Below are positions 17,050-24,897 of a stretch of 64,000 nt of DNA, one piece after another. Made by a program: the position numbers and the translations under genes. Every line of letters starts with the position of its first letter. Position 1 is the stretch's first letter. Below the pieces are notes generated by a model that saw nothing but the letters and a program-made list of their open reading frames with translations, did no database searches and was not told the origin of the DNA. The DNA comes from NCEH01 sp043195125 (GTDB lineage Bacteria; Pseudomonadota; Alphaproteobacteria; Rhizobiales; Xanthobacteraceae): the NCBI RefSeq assembly GCF_043195125.1, contig NZ_JBAFWR010000005.1, one strand, 5' to 3'.

Positions 17050-18453
17050 TCACGCCACCTTGGCCGGCTGAAGCTCGGCGAGGAGCTTCTCGGCGAAGGC
17101 GCGCTTCTGCGCGTCGTCCATCTTCTTCACTTCATTGTTGAGCATGCGCTGGTTGATGGACTTGTTCCAATAATCCAGGCTCTCGAAGCCCAGCAGCGAG
17201 GCCTTGCCGACGAACTGGCGCAGCACTTCGTTGGTGGGGCCCATGACCCAGCCGGCCTTGCCGTCGCGCAGGTAGCGCTCGATCTGGAGCGCCGGGCGAT
17301 AGCCGGTGCCGCCGCAGGCGTGCAGCATCTTGTCGGTGACGTGGGTGACGTTCTTGGCGGCCTCGAACTTCACCTGCCACAGCCAGTGCAGCAGCGCCGA
17401 GCGCGGCAGCGCGTCGAGGTCCTTGTGGATCGACCAGTCGCAATTGTTGGTCACGCTGTCGAGCGCCTGGGCCATCTGGAAGACGAAGGCACGGCACGCA
17501 TTGGTGTCCATGATCGCTTCGCCGACATAATCCTGGATGGTCGGATAATCGGCGACGCGCATGCCCACGTCATTGTGGGTCTTGCGGGTGGTGTGGCGCT
17601 TGGCGATGTCAATCACCGCAAGCGAGATGCCGTTCCAGCAGGCGGACGAGCAGGTGAGGAAGAACGGGTCGACCACCTCGTCGTTGGATTTCGCGCCGTC
17701 GCCGATGGGGCCGACCATGGCGTCCTTGGGGATCACCACGCCTTCCACCTGGATCGGGCCGGACTGGTTGCCGCGCAGGCCAAGGCCATCCCATTCGGAC
17801 GGATTGGACTTCACGTCGTCCTTGAGCACCAGGAAGCAGGAGAGGTCGGAATAATCGCCGGAGAAGCCGGGGCTGGTGGTCTGGAGGATGTACCAGTCGG
17901 CAAAGCCGCCGGAGGTGGTCCAGGAGGCCTTCTTGGTGATCTTCCAGCCGTCGCCGAAGGCTTCGGCCTTGGAGGAGATGGGGTACCAGAAATGCGAGCC
18001 GGTCTCAGGATCGGAATAGGAGAGCGTGCCGATCAGCACGTCGGCGTCGAGCCGCTTGAGAATGTCGGTGAGGCGGGCGTTGTCGTGATAGCGCAGCAGC
18101 GCCGCCGCGACCGCGCCGAGGTGCATGGTGTAGCACATGGCGGTGGAGGGGCAGCCGTAGCGCGCGATGGTCTCGACCACCATGGCGGCGCAGACATGGC
18201 TTTCGCCGAGGCCGCCGAGTTCCTTCGGCACGGTGAGCGCTAGCAAGCCGAGGGTGGCGAGCGCCTCGAAATTCTTGCGCGGATAGATGTATTGCGCGTC
18301 ACTCTCCACCGCATTGGCGCGCAGCGTGGTCTCGCACAGAGCGATGAGCTTGGCCTGCAATTCCTTCTGCGCGGGGGTGAGCAGCCATTGCGGGTCCCAC
18401 TCGAACCCGAGGCCCCAGAATTCCTCCTGGCCCCACATTTTGACTTGCGACAT
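17050..18453 (-). CDS. Acyl-CoA-dehydrogenase-fold flavoprotein, likely monooxygenase component
   Basis: The 467-residue protein has the dehydrogenase N-, middle- and C-terminal domains (ALTVPKELGGLG; GTLSYSDPETGSHFW; GGTGYRPALQIERYLRDGKA). Where many family dehydrogenases have the catalytic Glu in Y-E-G-T, this protein reads W-V-M-G-P-T-N-E (Met404). Together with the flavin reductase encoded just downstream, this suggests a class D two-component flavin monooxygenase rather than a dehydrogenase. A true dehydrogenase with Glu elsewhere is not excluded. GGAG lies 8 bases before ATG 18453. As first gene of the operon with tdm and the Dmm genes, it may act on a methylated amine. Confidence 0.8.
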   Translation of the reverse strand: MSQVKMWGQEEFWGLGFEWDPQWLLTPAQKELQAKLIALCETTLRANAVESDAQYIYPRKNFEALATLGLLALTVPKELGGLGESHVCAAMVVETIARYGCPSTAMCYTMHLGAVAAALLRYHDNARLTDILKRLDADVLIGTLSYSDPETGSHFWYPISSKAEAFGDGWKITKKASWTTSGGFADWYILQTTSPGFSGDYSDLSCFLVLKDDVKSNPSEWDGLGLRGNQSGPIQVEGVVIPKDAMVGPIGDGAKSNDEVVDPFFLTCSSACWNGISLAVIDIAKRHTTRKTHNDVGMRVADYPTIQDYVGEAIMDTNACRAFVFQMAQALDSVTNNCDWSIHKDLDALPRSALLHWLWQVKFEAAKNVTHVTDKMLHACGGTGYRPALQIERYLRDGKAGWVMGPTNEVLRQFVGKASLLGFESLDYWNKSINQRMLNNEVKKMDDAQKRAFAEKLLAELQPAKVA

Positions 18454-18702
18454 GACGCTTGCTCCGAACGCCCGGCGCCTCAGCACGCGAGCGGTGAATG
18501 TCCCGGCGTAGCTGTTCCCCTCAGTGAACTTTTTTGCCGCCGTAGAAACAGATTGCCAAATGCACCGTCGGACGCAAGAACCAAAAGCAGGCACATAAAC
18601 GCCTGCGATTTAGGCAAAATATTCAACGGCAATGACTTAGCGTTTTTACATCGCCCTAATATTAGGCATCTTAGCCAAAAGATTTCTTCTCAGGAAAAGT
18701 AA
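18454..18702. promoter_or_regulatory. Shared divergent control region of the methylated-amine genes
   Basis: This 249-base region separates the six-gene minus-strand operon from the divergent GcvT-like gene and is clearly AT-richer than its surroundings from 18530 on. It holds a 12-bp palindrome CCTAATATTAGG (18655-18666) and a degenerate direct repeat TTTAGGCAAAAT (18610) / CTTAGCCAAAAG (18670). These are candidate operator sites for an unlinked regulator. No consensus sigma-54 site is visible. Confidence 0.55.
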
Positions 18703-19893
18703 TTGACAGAAAATGCCCCTCGCTCAAGGATGGCGCGCCTTGCAGAGCCTGAGGGGACGCAAAGAATGAGCCCGACGCAATTGCGCCAGTCGATCCTGAA
18801 CGAGCGCCATCGCGCGCTCGGATCGAAGCTTGAAGAATCCTGGAACGACACCGCTTTGCCCCAGCATTATGCCACCGATCCCTATGAGGAGACGGCGGCG
18901 GTGCGCACCCGCGCCGGCCTCATCGACGTGTCGGCGCTGAAAATCGTGAATGTCTCCGGCCCCGACGCCACCGCCTTCCTCAACCGCCTCGTCACCACGG
19001 ACGTTGCAAAGATCGCGCCCGGTCGTTCCATGATCTCCTCCATGGTGGGGGAAGACGGCGGGCTGATCGACGACGTGCTGATCTATTGCGACAGCCCCAC
19101 CGCCTATCGCCTCTCCCATGGCGGCGGCGCCACCGAGGAGGTGCTGCCGCTCCTCACCGAGGGGCTCGACGTCACCTTCGCCCGCGACGACGACGTGCAT
19201 ATCCTCTCCCTGCAAGGGCCGAAAGCGCTGGAAATCCTGCAGCCGGATACGCCGCTGGATGTCGCCTCGATCCCCTATTTCGGCCATGCGCGCACCACTC
19301 TCTACGGCATCGACGTTTCCCTCGCGCGCGGCGGCTATTCCGGCGAGCGCGGCTATGAGGTGTTCGTCAAGGCCAAGGATGCGGTCGAGGTGTGGGACAA
19401 GATCCTGGAGGCCGGCAAGCCGTACGGCATCATGCCGGTGTCGTGGGATTGCCTGGACATCGGCCGCGTCGAAGCCGCCCTGCTGTTCTTCCCCTTCGAC
19501 ATGCCGCACAAGGACACGACCCCCTGGGAAGTGCTGATGGATTGGACCGTGGACCTCTCCAAGCCGGATTTCCGCGGCAAGGAGGCCCTCATCCGCCGCA
19601 AGGGCACCGAGCGCACCCACCAGGCGGGCCTGGAAGTGATGCATTCCGCCGCCATCACCCCTGGCGCGAAGATCCTCAAGGACGGGCAGGAGGTGGGCAC
19701 GGTGAATTCCACCGTGTTCAGCCAGCACCTGATGAAATCGCTGGCCCTTGTCTCGCTGCTGCCCAGCCTCACCGCCCTCGGCACCGCCGTGACCGTGGTG
19801 GACGACGGCAAGAGCTATGAGGCGACCGTCGTGCGCACGCCCTTCTACGATCCCATGCGCCTGCGCACCCATCCGCTCGAAGAGCGCGGCTGA
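18703..19893 (+). CDS. GcvT-like aminomethyltransferase family protein
   Basis: The 396-residue protein is a tetrahydrofolate-dependent aminomethyltransferase homologue: RAGLIDVSALKIVNVSGPDA, LLTTD-like RLVTTDVAKI, and GGYSGERGYEVFVKA are family segments. Glycine-cleavage T-proteins and several demethylases (dimethylglycine, DMSP) share this fold. It lacks glycine cleavage neighbours and is divergent from the TMAO/dimethylamine operon, so a role in transferring one-carbon units from a methylated substrate to folate is likely. TTG 18703 has AGGAAAAG upstream; ATG 18766 (MSPTQLRQSILN) is an alternative start and closer to family length. Confidence 0.8.
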   Translation: MTENAPRSRMARLAEPEGTQRMSPTQLRQSILNERHRALGSKLEESWNDTALPQHYATDPYEETAAVRTRAGLIDVSALKIVNVSGPDATAFLNRLVTTDVAKIAPGRSMISSMVGEDGGLIDDVLIYCDSPTAYRLSHGGGATEEVLPLLTEGLDVTFARDDDVHILSLQGPKALEILQPDTPLDVASIPYFGHARTTLYGIDVSLARGGYSGERGYEVFVKAKDAVEVWDKILEAGKPYGIMPVSWDCLDIGRVEAALLFFPFDMPHKDTTPWEVLMDWTVDLSKPDFRGKEALIRRKGTERTHQAGLEVMHSAAITPGAKILKDGQEVGTVNSTVFSQHLMKSLALVSLLPSLTALGTAVTVVDDGKSYEATVVRTPFYDPMRLRTHPLEERG

Positions 19894-19904
19894 GCCCCGC
19901 GCCT

Positions 19905-19999
19905 TCCCCCTCACCTGTCCGCTGCGCGGCCGACCTCTCCCCGGCGGGGGAGAGGTGATCTCGAAATCCCCCTCTCCCCGCGGGGAGAGGTCGGATGGG
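19905..19999. repeat. REP-like palindromic element, copy C
   Basis: It reads CCCTCACCTGTCCGCTGCGC from 19908, then GGCCGACCTCTCCCCGGCGG, and ends with a CCTCTCCCCGCGGGGAGAGG hairpin near 19971. This is the inverted arrangement of copy A, directly after the GcvT-like gene, and may also end its transcript. Confidence 0.8.
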
Positions 20000-20146
20000 G
20001 GCCATTCATTCCGCAAAGCCCGCTACGGCGTACGCCCGTCGCTCCCTGTTCAACATCTCTATGCGGCTAAAAATGCCAATCGCCGCCCGGCCGGTGCTTC
20101 TGCTATGCTCAAGCACCGGGGTGACCGGGAGCGAGGCGGACATTCG

Positions 20147-21409
20147 GTGATTTTCATATCCAGGCAGATTTCCCGCGGCGCCGGCAGCGCCGCTCCTGTG
20201 CAGACCAAGCGTGCCGCACTCTTCTCCGCCCTGCCCTTCATCGCCCTGCTTCTTGCCGCCGCGACCTTGCTTTCCGCCTGCGCCGACCGGCCGGGCGCCG
20301 ATGTGCTGACGCCGAACCTCGTCGAGGCGCCGGGCGCCAAGCCGCATACCGTCCTCGTCGCCACCACCCGCGCGCGAGACCCGAGGCCGGGCACACTGTT
20401 CAGCGGCGAGCGTGGGAACGGGCTCGACTTTGCCACCGTGACGCTGACCGTGCCGCCCGCCCACCAGCCTGGCGGCATCGAATGGCCCAAGCAGGCGCCC
20501 GGCAATCCCGCCACCGACATGGTGGTGCACGAAGCGGTGTATCGCGACACCGACCAGGATTTCGTGCGCGACCTCAATGCCCAGCTCGCCCTGCTGCCGG
20601 CCGGCAGCCGCAACGTTCTGGTGTTCGTGCACGGCTACAACACCATGTTCTCGGAGGCGCTCTACCGCTTGACGCAGATGGCCCACGATTCGGACGTGCC
20701 GGGCGTGCCGGTGCTGTTCAGCTGGGCCTCGCGCGGCAAGACCGAGGATTATGTCTACGACAACAACAGCGCCACCGCCGCGCGCGACAATCTGGAACAC
20801 ACGCTGACCCTGGTCGCCTCCAGCAAGGCGGAGAAGATCACCATCATGGCCCATTCCATGGGCAATTGGGTGACCGTGGAGGCGCTGCGACAGATGAAGA
20901 TCGGCGGCAAGGGCATCGCCCCCAACCGCATCGGCAACGTTATCCTCGCCGCGCCGGACATCGACGTGGACGTGTTCAAGTCCCAGCTGAAGCGCTTCGG
21001 CAAGCCGGAAAAGCCGTTCGTCGTCATCGTCTCGCGCGACGACAAGGCCCTCGGCTTCTCGGATTTCCTGGCAGGCGGCAAGGTGCGGCTCGGCAATTAC
21101 ACCAATGACGATGAATTGGTGGCGCTCGGCGCGGTGGTGATCGACATGACCAATGTGAAGGCCATGGATCCCATGAACCACGGCAAGTTCGCCCAGCTGG
21201 CGCAGCTCGCTCCCGCCCTTCGCGGCCAGCTCGCGGCCCATGGCGCATTGGCCGGCGACAAGCCCAACACGATCGAGCTGGACGGCATCCAGATTTCCGG
21301 CGTCAACCGGAACATCGGCGTGCTGCCCGCGGCCGTCCTCGCCCCCGCACCGATCCTCACCCCTGCGGCGGCGGCCGCCCCTGCTGCCGCGGCAGCGCCG
21401 GCCCAATAG
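20147..21409 (+). CDS. Alpha/beta hydrolase lipoprotein (DUF900 family)
   Basis: The protein of about 420 residues has an N-terminal basic region, a hydrophobic stretch and the lipobox L-L-S-A-C-A near residue 44, so it is probably lipid-anchored. The hydrolase domain follows with NVLVFVHGYNTMFSEAL and the nucleophile elbow A-H-S-M-G-N-W. The Ser-Asp-His triad and FSWASRGKTEDYVYD segment fit DUF900 esterase-like proteins of unknown substrate. The C-terminus is Ala/Pro-rich. GTG 20147 is chosen because GAGGCGGA lies 6 bases upstream; ATG 20105 is possible but has no SD. Confidence 0.8.
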   Translation: MIFISRQISRGAGSAAPVQTKRAALFSALPFIALLLAAATLLSACADRPGADVLTPNLVEAPGAKPHTVLVATTRARDPRPGTLFSGERGNGLDFATVTLTVPPAHQPGGIEWPKQAPGNPATDMVVHEAVYRDTDQDFVRDLNAQLALLPAGSRNVLVFVHGYNTMFSEALYRLTQMAHDSDVPGVPVLFSWASRGKTEDYVYDNNSATAARDNLEHTLTLVASSKAEKITIMAHSMGNWVTVEALRQMKIGGKGIAPNRIGNVILAAPDIDVDVFKSQLKRFGKPEKPFVVIVSRDDKALGFSDFLAGGKVRLGNYTNDDELVALGAVVIDMTNVKAMDPMNHGKFAQLAQLAPALRGQLAAHGALAGDKPNTIELDGIQISGVNRNIGVLPAAVLAPAPILTPAAAAAPAAAAAPAQ

Positions 21410-21425
21410 CCCGGCTGGGGCGCCT

Positions 21426-21686
21426 TCAGGCCTCCGGCGTGCCCGGCTGCGACAGGATCGTGAGCTTCTTCACGGTCAGTTCGTCGATGGTGAGCCTGCG
21501 GATGCGCGCCCGCCCGATGGCGAGCCGGCCGATGGCCAGCGCCCCTATGGCGAGCGCCCCGATCGCCAATGCGCCCAACGCGACGGCGCCGAGCGAAGCG
21601 GTGCCGACGGTGGAGGCGCCGATCGCGGATGCGCCCACGGCGGACGCCTTGGTGCGGGATAAGGACCTATCCGAACGGCGCAGCAT
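21426..21686 (-). CDS. Small AIGAL-repeat protein
   Basis: The 86-residue protein is built of pentapeptide-like units (A-L-G-A-L, A-I-G-A-L, A-I-G-R-L) in residues 15-60, with a basic N-terminus and a final L-T-I-D-E-L-T-V-K-K-L segment. The five-residue period with Leu/Ile at the central position resembles a right-handed beta-helix. Function is unknown. It converges with the hydrolase gene 16 bases away; the upstream 150 bases show only the hairpin at 21797. Confidence 0.6.
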   Translation of the reverse strand: MLRRSDRSLSRTKASAVGASAIGASTVGTASLGAVALGALAIGALAIGALAIGRLAIGRARIRRLTIDELTVKKLTILSQPGTPEA

Positions 21687-21796
21687 GATGGCTCTCCCCG
21701 ATGCGCAAGCTCGGGCGGCGCGGCCGCCCGCATCAATTCCCCACCGAGCTTAGACCCCGTTCGAGCATTTGAAAGGGGGAGAGCCGCAAAGCGGCC

Positions 21797-21826
21797 CCCC
21801 AGGCCCGGCCTGTGCCGGGCCTGGGG
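21797..21826. terminator. Perfect 13-bp hairpin after the dienelactone hydrolase gene
   Basis: CCCCAGGCCCGGC (21797-21809) pairs exactly with GCCGGGCCTGGGG (21814-21826) around a 4-base loop, 10 bases past the minus-strand stop. There is no T-tract, so it may stabilise the message end rather than terminate by itself. Confidence 0.55.
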
Positions 21827-21836
21827 CAAAGCGCGC

Positions 21837-22733
21837 TCAGGCGACGCCGTATTTCTTGAACCAAGCGAGCATGCGCTTCCAGCCGTCCTCTGCCGCTTCC
21901 TTGCGATAGCTCGGGCGGTAGTCGGCATGGAAGGCGTGGGGGGTGTCGGGATAGAGCACGATCTCCACCGTCTTGCCGGCGGCGCGCGCGGTGTCGCGCT
22001 GCTTCTCCACGTCGGCCACCGGAATGCCGGTGTCAGCCGCGCCATAGAGGCCCAGCACCGGGGCCTTGATGTCGGCGGCAACATCGGCCGCGGTCTTGGG
22101 CTGGATGTCGGTGCGCGCGCCACCGATGGGGCCGTACCAGGCAACGGCGGCCTTCAGCTTGGGATTATGCGCCGCATAGAGCCACACGGAGCGCCCGCCG
22201 CGGCAGAAGCCGGTGATGCCAAGCCGGTTTTCGTCGCCCTTGGAGCTTTTCACCGCCCAGGCCACCGCCGCATCGAGATCCGACAGCATTTCCGCGTCGG
22301 GCTTCTTGGAGATGACGTCGCGAACGATCTGCTGGATGTCGGTCATGCCCGTGAGATCGCCCTGGCGGGCATACAGCTCGGGCGCGACGGCGCAATAGCC
22401 CTGCTTGGCGAGGCGGCGGCAGATGTCCTTGATATATTCGTGGACGCCGAAAATCTCCTCCACCACGATCACCAGCGGGAACGGGCCGTTGCCCTCGGGC
22501 ATGGCGCGATAGCCGGGCATGTCGCCGTCGGCGGTGGGGATCTTCACTTCCCCGGCGACCAGGCCGACGGCATCGGTGTGGATCGCCTGGGCTTCCACCG
22601 AAGTGGTGGCGAGGGTGAAGCCGGCGATCAGGCCTGTCATGACGAAGCCGCGCCGGGACAGGGGTTCGCGCACCAATCCCTCGAGCCCTTCCAGGGCGGG
22701 ATCGGCGGCGGGCGCGATGGGCGTGGAATCCAT
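21837..22733 (-). CDS. Dienelactone hydrolase family protein, Tat-exported
   Basis: The 298-residue protein carries a Tat signal (L-S-R-R-G-F-V-M-T-G-L near residue 25), so it acts in the periplasm. The hydrolase domain has the EEIFGVHEYIKDICRRLA segment, the nucleophile motif G-F-C-R-G-G and the His of P-H-A-F-H-A-D, which together with an Asp form the Cys-Asp-His triad of dienelactone hydrolases. The physiological substrate is unknown. The first 13 codons and the upstream region are duplicated at 28.34-28.50 kb. The gene follows the CopCD genes on the same strand after about 170 bases. Confidence 0.88.
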   Translation of the reverse strand: MDSTPIAPAADPALEGLEGLVREPLSRRGFVMTGLIAGFTLATTSVEAQAIHTDAVGLVAGEVKIPTADGDMPGYRAMPEGNGPFPLVIVVEEIFGVHEYIKDICRRLAKQGYCAVAPELYARQGDLTGMTDIQQIVRDVISKKPDAEMLSDLDAAVAWAVKSSKGDENRLGITGFCRGGRSVWLYAAHNPKLKAAVAWYGPIGGARTDIQPKTAADVAADIKAPVLGLYGAADTGIPVADVEKQRDTARAAGKTVEIVLYPDTPHAFHADYRPSYRKEAAEDGWKRMLAWFKKYGVA

Positions 22734-22852
22734 GGCGATATCCTCGTGCTGGCCGCAGGCAAAGCGGCGGCGTCATTTGGCACGGGATCATGGCGGGAGG
22801 TAGGGGGGAGGGTTCTCGATTACCGGGAGGCGCGAACACCTGCGCGTGATCG
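22696..22852. repeat. Direct repeat, copy 1: dienelactone hydrolase 5' end and upstream region
   Basis: About 157 bases match 28341-28499 in the same orientation. The first 50 bases, which include the start codon and 13 codons, differ at one position. A diverged middle of about 45 bases follows, then nearly 60 well matched bases ending ACACCTGCGCGTGATCG. Confidence 0.9.
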
Positions 22853-22858
22853 CCTCCG

Positions 22859-22888
22859 GGCCCCTGCCGCGCGCCGGTGCCAGGGGCC
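22859..22888. other. Hairpin downstream of copD
   Basis: GGCCCCTG and CAGGGGCC form an exact 8-bp stem 13 bases after the copD stop (minus strand). It may be a transcript-end hairpin; no T-tract is present. Confidence 0.4.
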
Positions 22889-22901
22889 GGCACCAATGCG
22901 G

Positions 22902-23786
22902 TCAGCTGGGGTCCATCAGGCCGAAGACGGCGACGAGCGCCAAGGCTCCGGCGCCGAGGGCGATCTCGGCCAGGGTGCCGGTGCGAAGGCGTGCGACGGC
23001 GCGCTCGGGCTGGGTTTTGAGGCGCGGCACGAACATATAGCGGTTGAGAATTGCAACGCCGGCCATCGCAAGCACGAGGAGGATCTTGAGGTCCAGCAAG
23101 CGCTGATAGGGCGAGGCCAGATCGTTCGGCCAGCGACCGAGGATGAGCGCGGTGTTGACGATCCCGGTCGCAATGACCAGGGCAACGGCGACATGGCCCG
23201 CCTGCGAAAAGCGGCGGAGCGCCGTCTTCGCCTCCGTGCCGAGCGCGGGGTCCCGCAATCGCGTGAGGCAGGCCGGCAACAGGATGAGCGAGCCGAGCCA
23301 GAAGCCGCCGGACAGCAGATGCAGGCCATCGTTGAGAATATGGAGCGCCCTGCGTGCGCCGTCGTCCATCTCGGCGTGGCCTAAGAAGGCGAGACTCGCC
23401 AGCAGCAAGGCGGCGAGCACGGCCTGTCCCCGGCGCGCGCGCGGCCGAGCGAGGAAGACAGCTGCGGCCAGCAGCGCGAGACCGACGCGAACCATCCATG
23501 CCGTGCCGATCACCGTGCCGAAGGCGAGCGCCGACAGCGTCGGGCCGTCGATGGCCGAGGGCCAGCCGCCCCCGATGACGGCGGCTTCAAGCGGCAGCCA
23601 GGCAAGGCTGGCGGCGAACGCGACGACACTGGCCACCCTCATGCCGGCCCCCGCCGCAGCGCTCATCTTCAAGCCCAATCGCGGCGGCGCGACGACGGCG
23701 ATAAAACAGCCCGCGCCATACATGACGATGGCGGCCGCTGAGAAGAGCAGCCTGCAGAGCGCCAGCGCGGTCTCCGGCGCGCTCAC
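22902..23786 (-). CDS. copD: Copper resistance protein CopD family
   Basis: The 294-residue protein has about eight membrane segments and a conserved HILNDGLHLLSGGFWLGSL segment typical of CopD/YebZ inner-membrane proteins that move copper across the cytoplasmic membrane together with CopC. The start is GTG 23786, which overlaps the copC stop as GTGA; the longer frame upstream lies inside copC and is not used. The short spacing indicates translational coupling with copC. Confidence 0.88.
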   Translation of the reverse strand: MSAPETALALCRLLFSAAAIVMYGAGCFIAVVAPPRLGLKMSAAAGAGMRVASVVAFAASLAWLPLEAAVIGGGWPSAIDGPTLSALAFGTVIGTAWMVRVGLALLAAAVFLARPRARRGQAVLAALLLASLAFLGHAEMDDGARRALHILNDGLHLLSGGFWLGSLILLPACLTRLRDPALGTEAKTALRRFSQAGHVAVALVIATGIVNTALILGRWPNDLASPYQRLLDLKILLVLAMAGVAILNRYMFVPRLKTQPERAVARLRTGTLAEIALGAGALALVAVFGLMDPS

Positions 23787-24151
23787 GGGCCTACGGTGAA
23801 CTGGTAGGAACCGTGGGTGGTGTGGCCGTCCTTCGAGAGCGCATGCCATTCGATAGTATAGATGCCGGCGGCGAGCGGGTGGTTGAGCGGTACGCTCATC
23901 TGCTTGGTGTCGCCGGCCGCGAGCGAGGCCGCGCCGGTCGGGATGACTTGGCCATCCGCGCCCTTGAGCGTGACGCCGCTGAGATTGATCTCGAGCCCTT
24001 CCGAGAAGCTGAGCGACAGGGCGGCCGGTGAGCCGACGACCACCTCGTTGGCGGAGGGCGTCTGCGACGTCAGATGGGCATGGGCGAACGCGCCGGTTGC
24101 CGACAAGAGGCAGATGGCGAGCGCGAGTGCGGGAGTGATGGGACGTTTCAC
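23783..24151 (-). CDS. copC: Periplasmic copper-binding protein CopC
   Basis: The 122-residue precursor has a signal peptide cleaved before H-A-H-L, giving the N-terminal His used in Cu(II) binding by CopC. The C-terminal S-K-D-G-H-T-T-H-G segment supplies further copper ligands. The middle is a beta-sandwich with no Met-rich loop, so a Cu(II)-only type is likely. It is followed by copD. An 11-bp perfect hairpin (24169-24196) separates it from the NTF2-like gene upstream, with which it may share a promoter. Confidence 0.92.
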   Translation of the reverse strand: MKRPITPALALAICLLSATGAFAHAHLTSQTPSANEVVVGSPAALSLSFSEGLEINLSGVTLKGADGQVIPTGAASLAAGDTKQMSVPLNHPLAAGIYTIEWHALSKDGHTTHGSYQFTVGP

Positions 24152-24168
24152 GTTATGGGTCCTCCGAG

Positions 24169-24196
24169 AGGACGGCGCCGGTCGCGGCGCCGTCCT
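24169..24196. other. Intercistronic hairpin, NTF2-like gene to copC
   Basis: AGGACGGCGCC (24169-24179) and GGCGCCGTCCT (24186-24196) are an exact 11-bp stem with a 6-base loop in the 100-base gap of the presumed operon. It could set relative expression. Confidence 0.6.
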
Positions 24197-24251
24197 GTGG
24201 CATGGGTGATGATGGACATGCGGCCGCTGCCGGCCGACGCACAGGGATTAC

Positions 24252-24677
24252 TCAATAGGATGCGGTGGGATTCACCTGCCAGATCTCATCGACCAGCTTG
24301 CCGTCCCGATAGAGCAGCACGTAGCGCACCTTGACCGTGTTCTTGCCGGCGAAGTTGGCATCAAGCGTCACCGTGCCGCCCTTTGGATTGGCGGCTTCCG
24401 CCGTCGCGGCGATGGTGGCCTTCTGGGCGCCCTGGGCGGCAAAGAATTTCGACCAGACTTCCTTGATCTTGCCCGGCTGGCCATAGGTGCCGTCGAGCGG
24501 CCCGCCGACCCAGTGCAGGGTTGCGGCCGGGTCGTAAGCGGCGGTCACGGTGGCGAGGTCGCCGCTGGCGATGGCGTCGACGCGCGCCTTGGCGAGGTCC
24601 TCGATGGGCCCCGCGAGCGCGGCCGAGCCGGAAGCGGCCACGAGAACGAGGGTGGCGGCGAGGGTTGAAAGGCGCAT
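24252..24677 (-). CDS. Secreted NTF2-like protein (SgcJ/DUF4440 type)
   Basis: The 141-residue protein starts M-R-L-S-T-L-A-A-T-L-V-L-V with a cleavable signal peptide (cut after A-L-A). The mature domain (LAKARVDAIASGDLATVTAAYDPAATLHWVG and YVLLYRDGKLVDEIWQVN) is an NTF2-like cone fold used for small-ligand binding or isomerisation. The frame opens 16 codons earlier, but the preferred ATG starts the signal sequence. An ECF-type promoter lies about 40 bases upstream, matching that of the divergent DUF305 gene. Confidence 0.75.
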   Translation of the reverse strand: MRLSTLAATLVLVAASGSAALAGPIEDLAKARVDAIASGDLATVTAAYDPAATLHWVGGPLDGTYGQPGKIKEVWSKFFAAQGAQKATIAATAEAANPKGGTVTLDANFAGKNTVKVRYVLLYRDGKLVDEIWQVNPTASY

Positions 24678-24713
24678 GTGCGTGTCTCTCCAAATGGGGC
24701 CTGCACACAGGAG

Positions 24714-24738
24714 GACTCGTGCCACCGCGATTTATTCC
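24714..24738 (-). promoter_or_regulatory. ECF sigma promoter for the NTF2-like/copC/copD unit
   Basis: On the minus strand the region reads GGAATAA, 15 bases, GTC. The same elements with the same spacing occur on the plus strand at 24831-24855. GGAAT-type -35 boxes are characteristic of ECF sigma factors, and one is encoded in this module. Confidence 0.65.
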
Positions 24739-24830
24739 ACCCGGCCGGACTTAAATCCGTGAATTTCTGCCCGCGCGGCGGGGCGGCGAGCGGGCCGATG
24801 CGAGGGCCTGAAGAAAATTTGCGCCGTCGC

Positions 24831-24855
24831 GGAATAATCGGCGGGGGCGGGAGTC
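24831..24855 (+). promoter_or_regulatory. ECF sigma promoter for the DUF305/beta-propeller/sigma unit
   Basis: GGAATAA (24831-24837), 15 bases, GTC (24853-24855), about 40 bases before the DUF305 start. It mirrors the divergent promoter at 24714-24738, so the ECF factor probably autoregulates its own operon. Confidence 0.65.
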
Positions 24856-24897
24856 CCACCTCCTGAAGGCGCCATCGCGCCGGACGGAGAAAACCCC

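Noticed and set aside
16877..17053. GTG 17053 as the start of the flavin reductase, given the GTGA overlap
   Set aside because: The extra 59 residues span a perfect palindrome and look like translated intergenic DNA; ATG 16876 has an SD and fits family length.
20006..21406. A 466-codon minus-strand frame opposite the lipoprotein hydrolase
   Set aside because: The plus strand has a signal, lipobox and hydrolase motifs; the minus frame has none.
24145..24153. GTTTCACGT near the copC start as a second parS
   Set aside because: Only about nine of the sixteen consensus bases match and the second half-site is missing.
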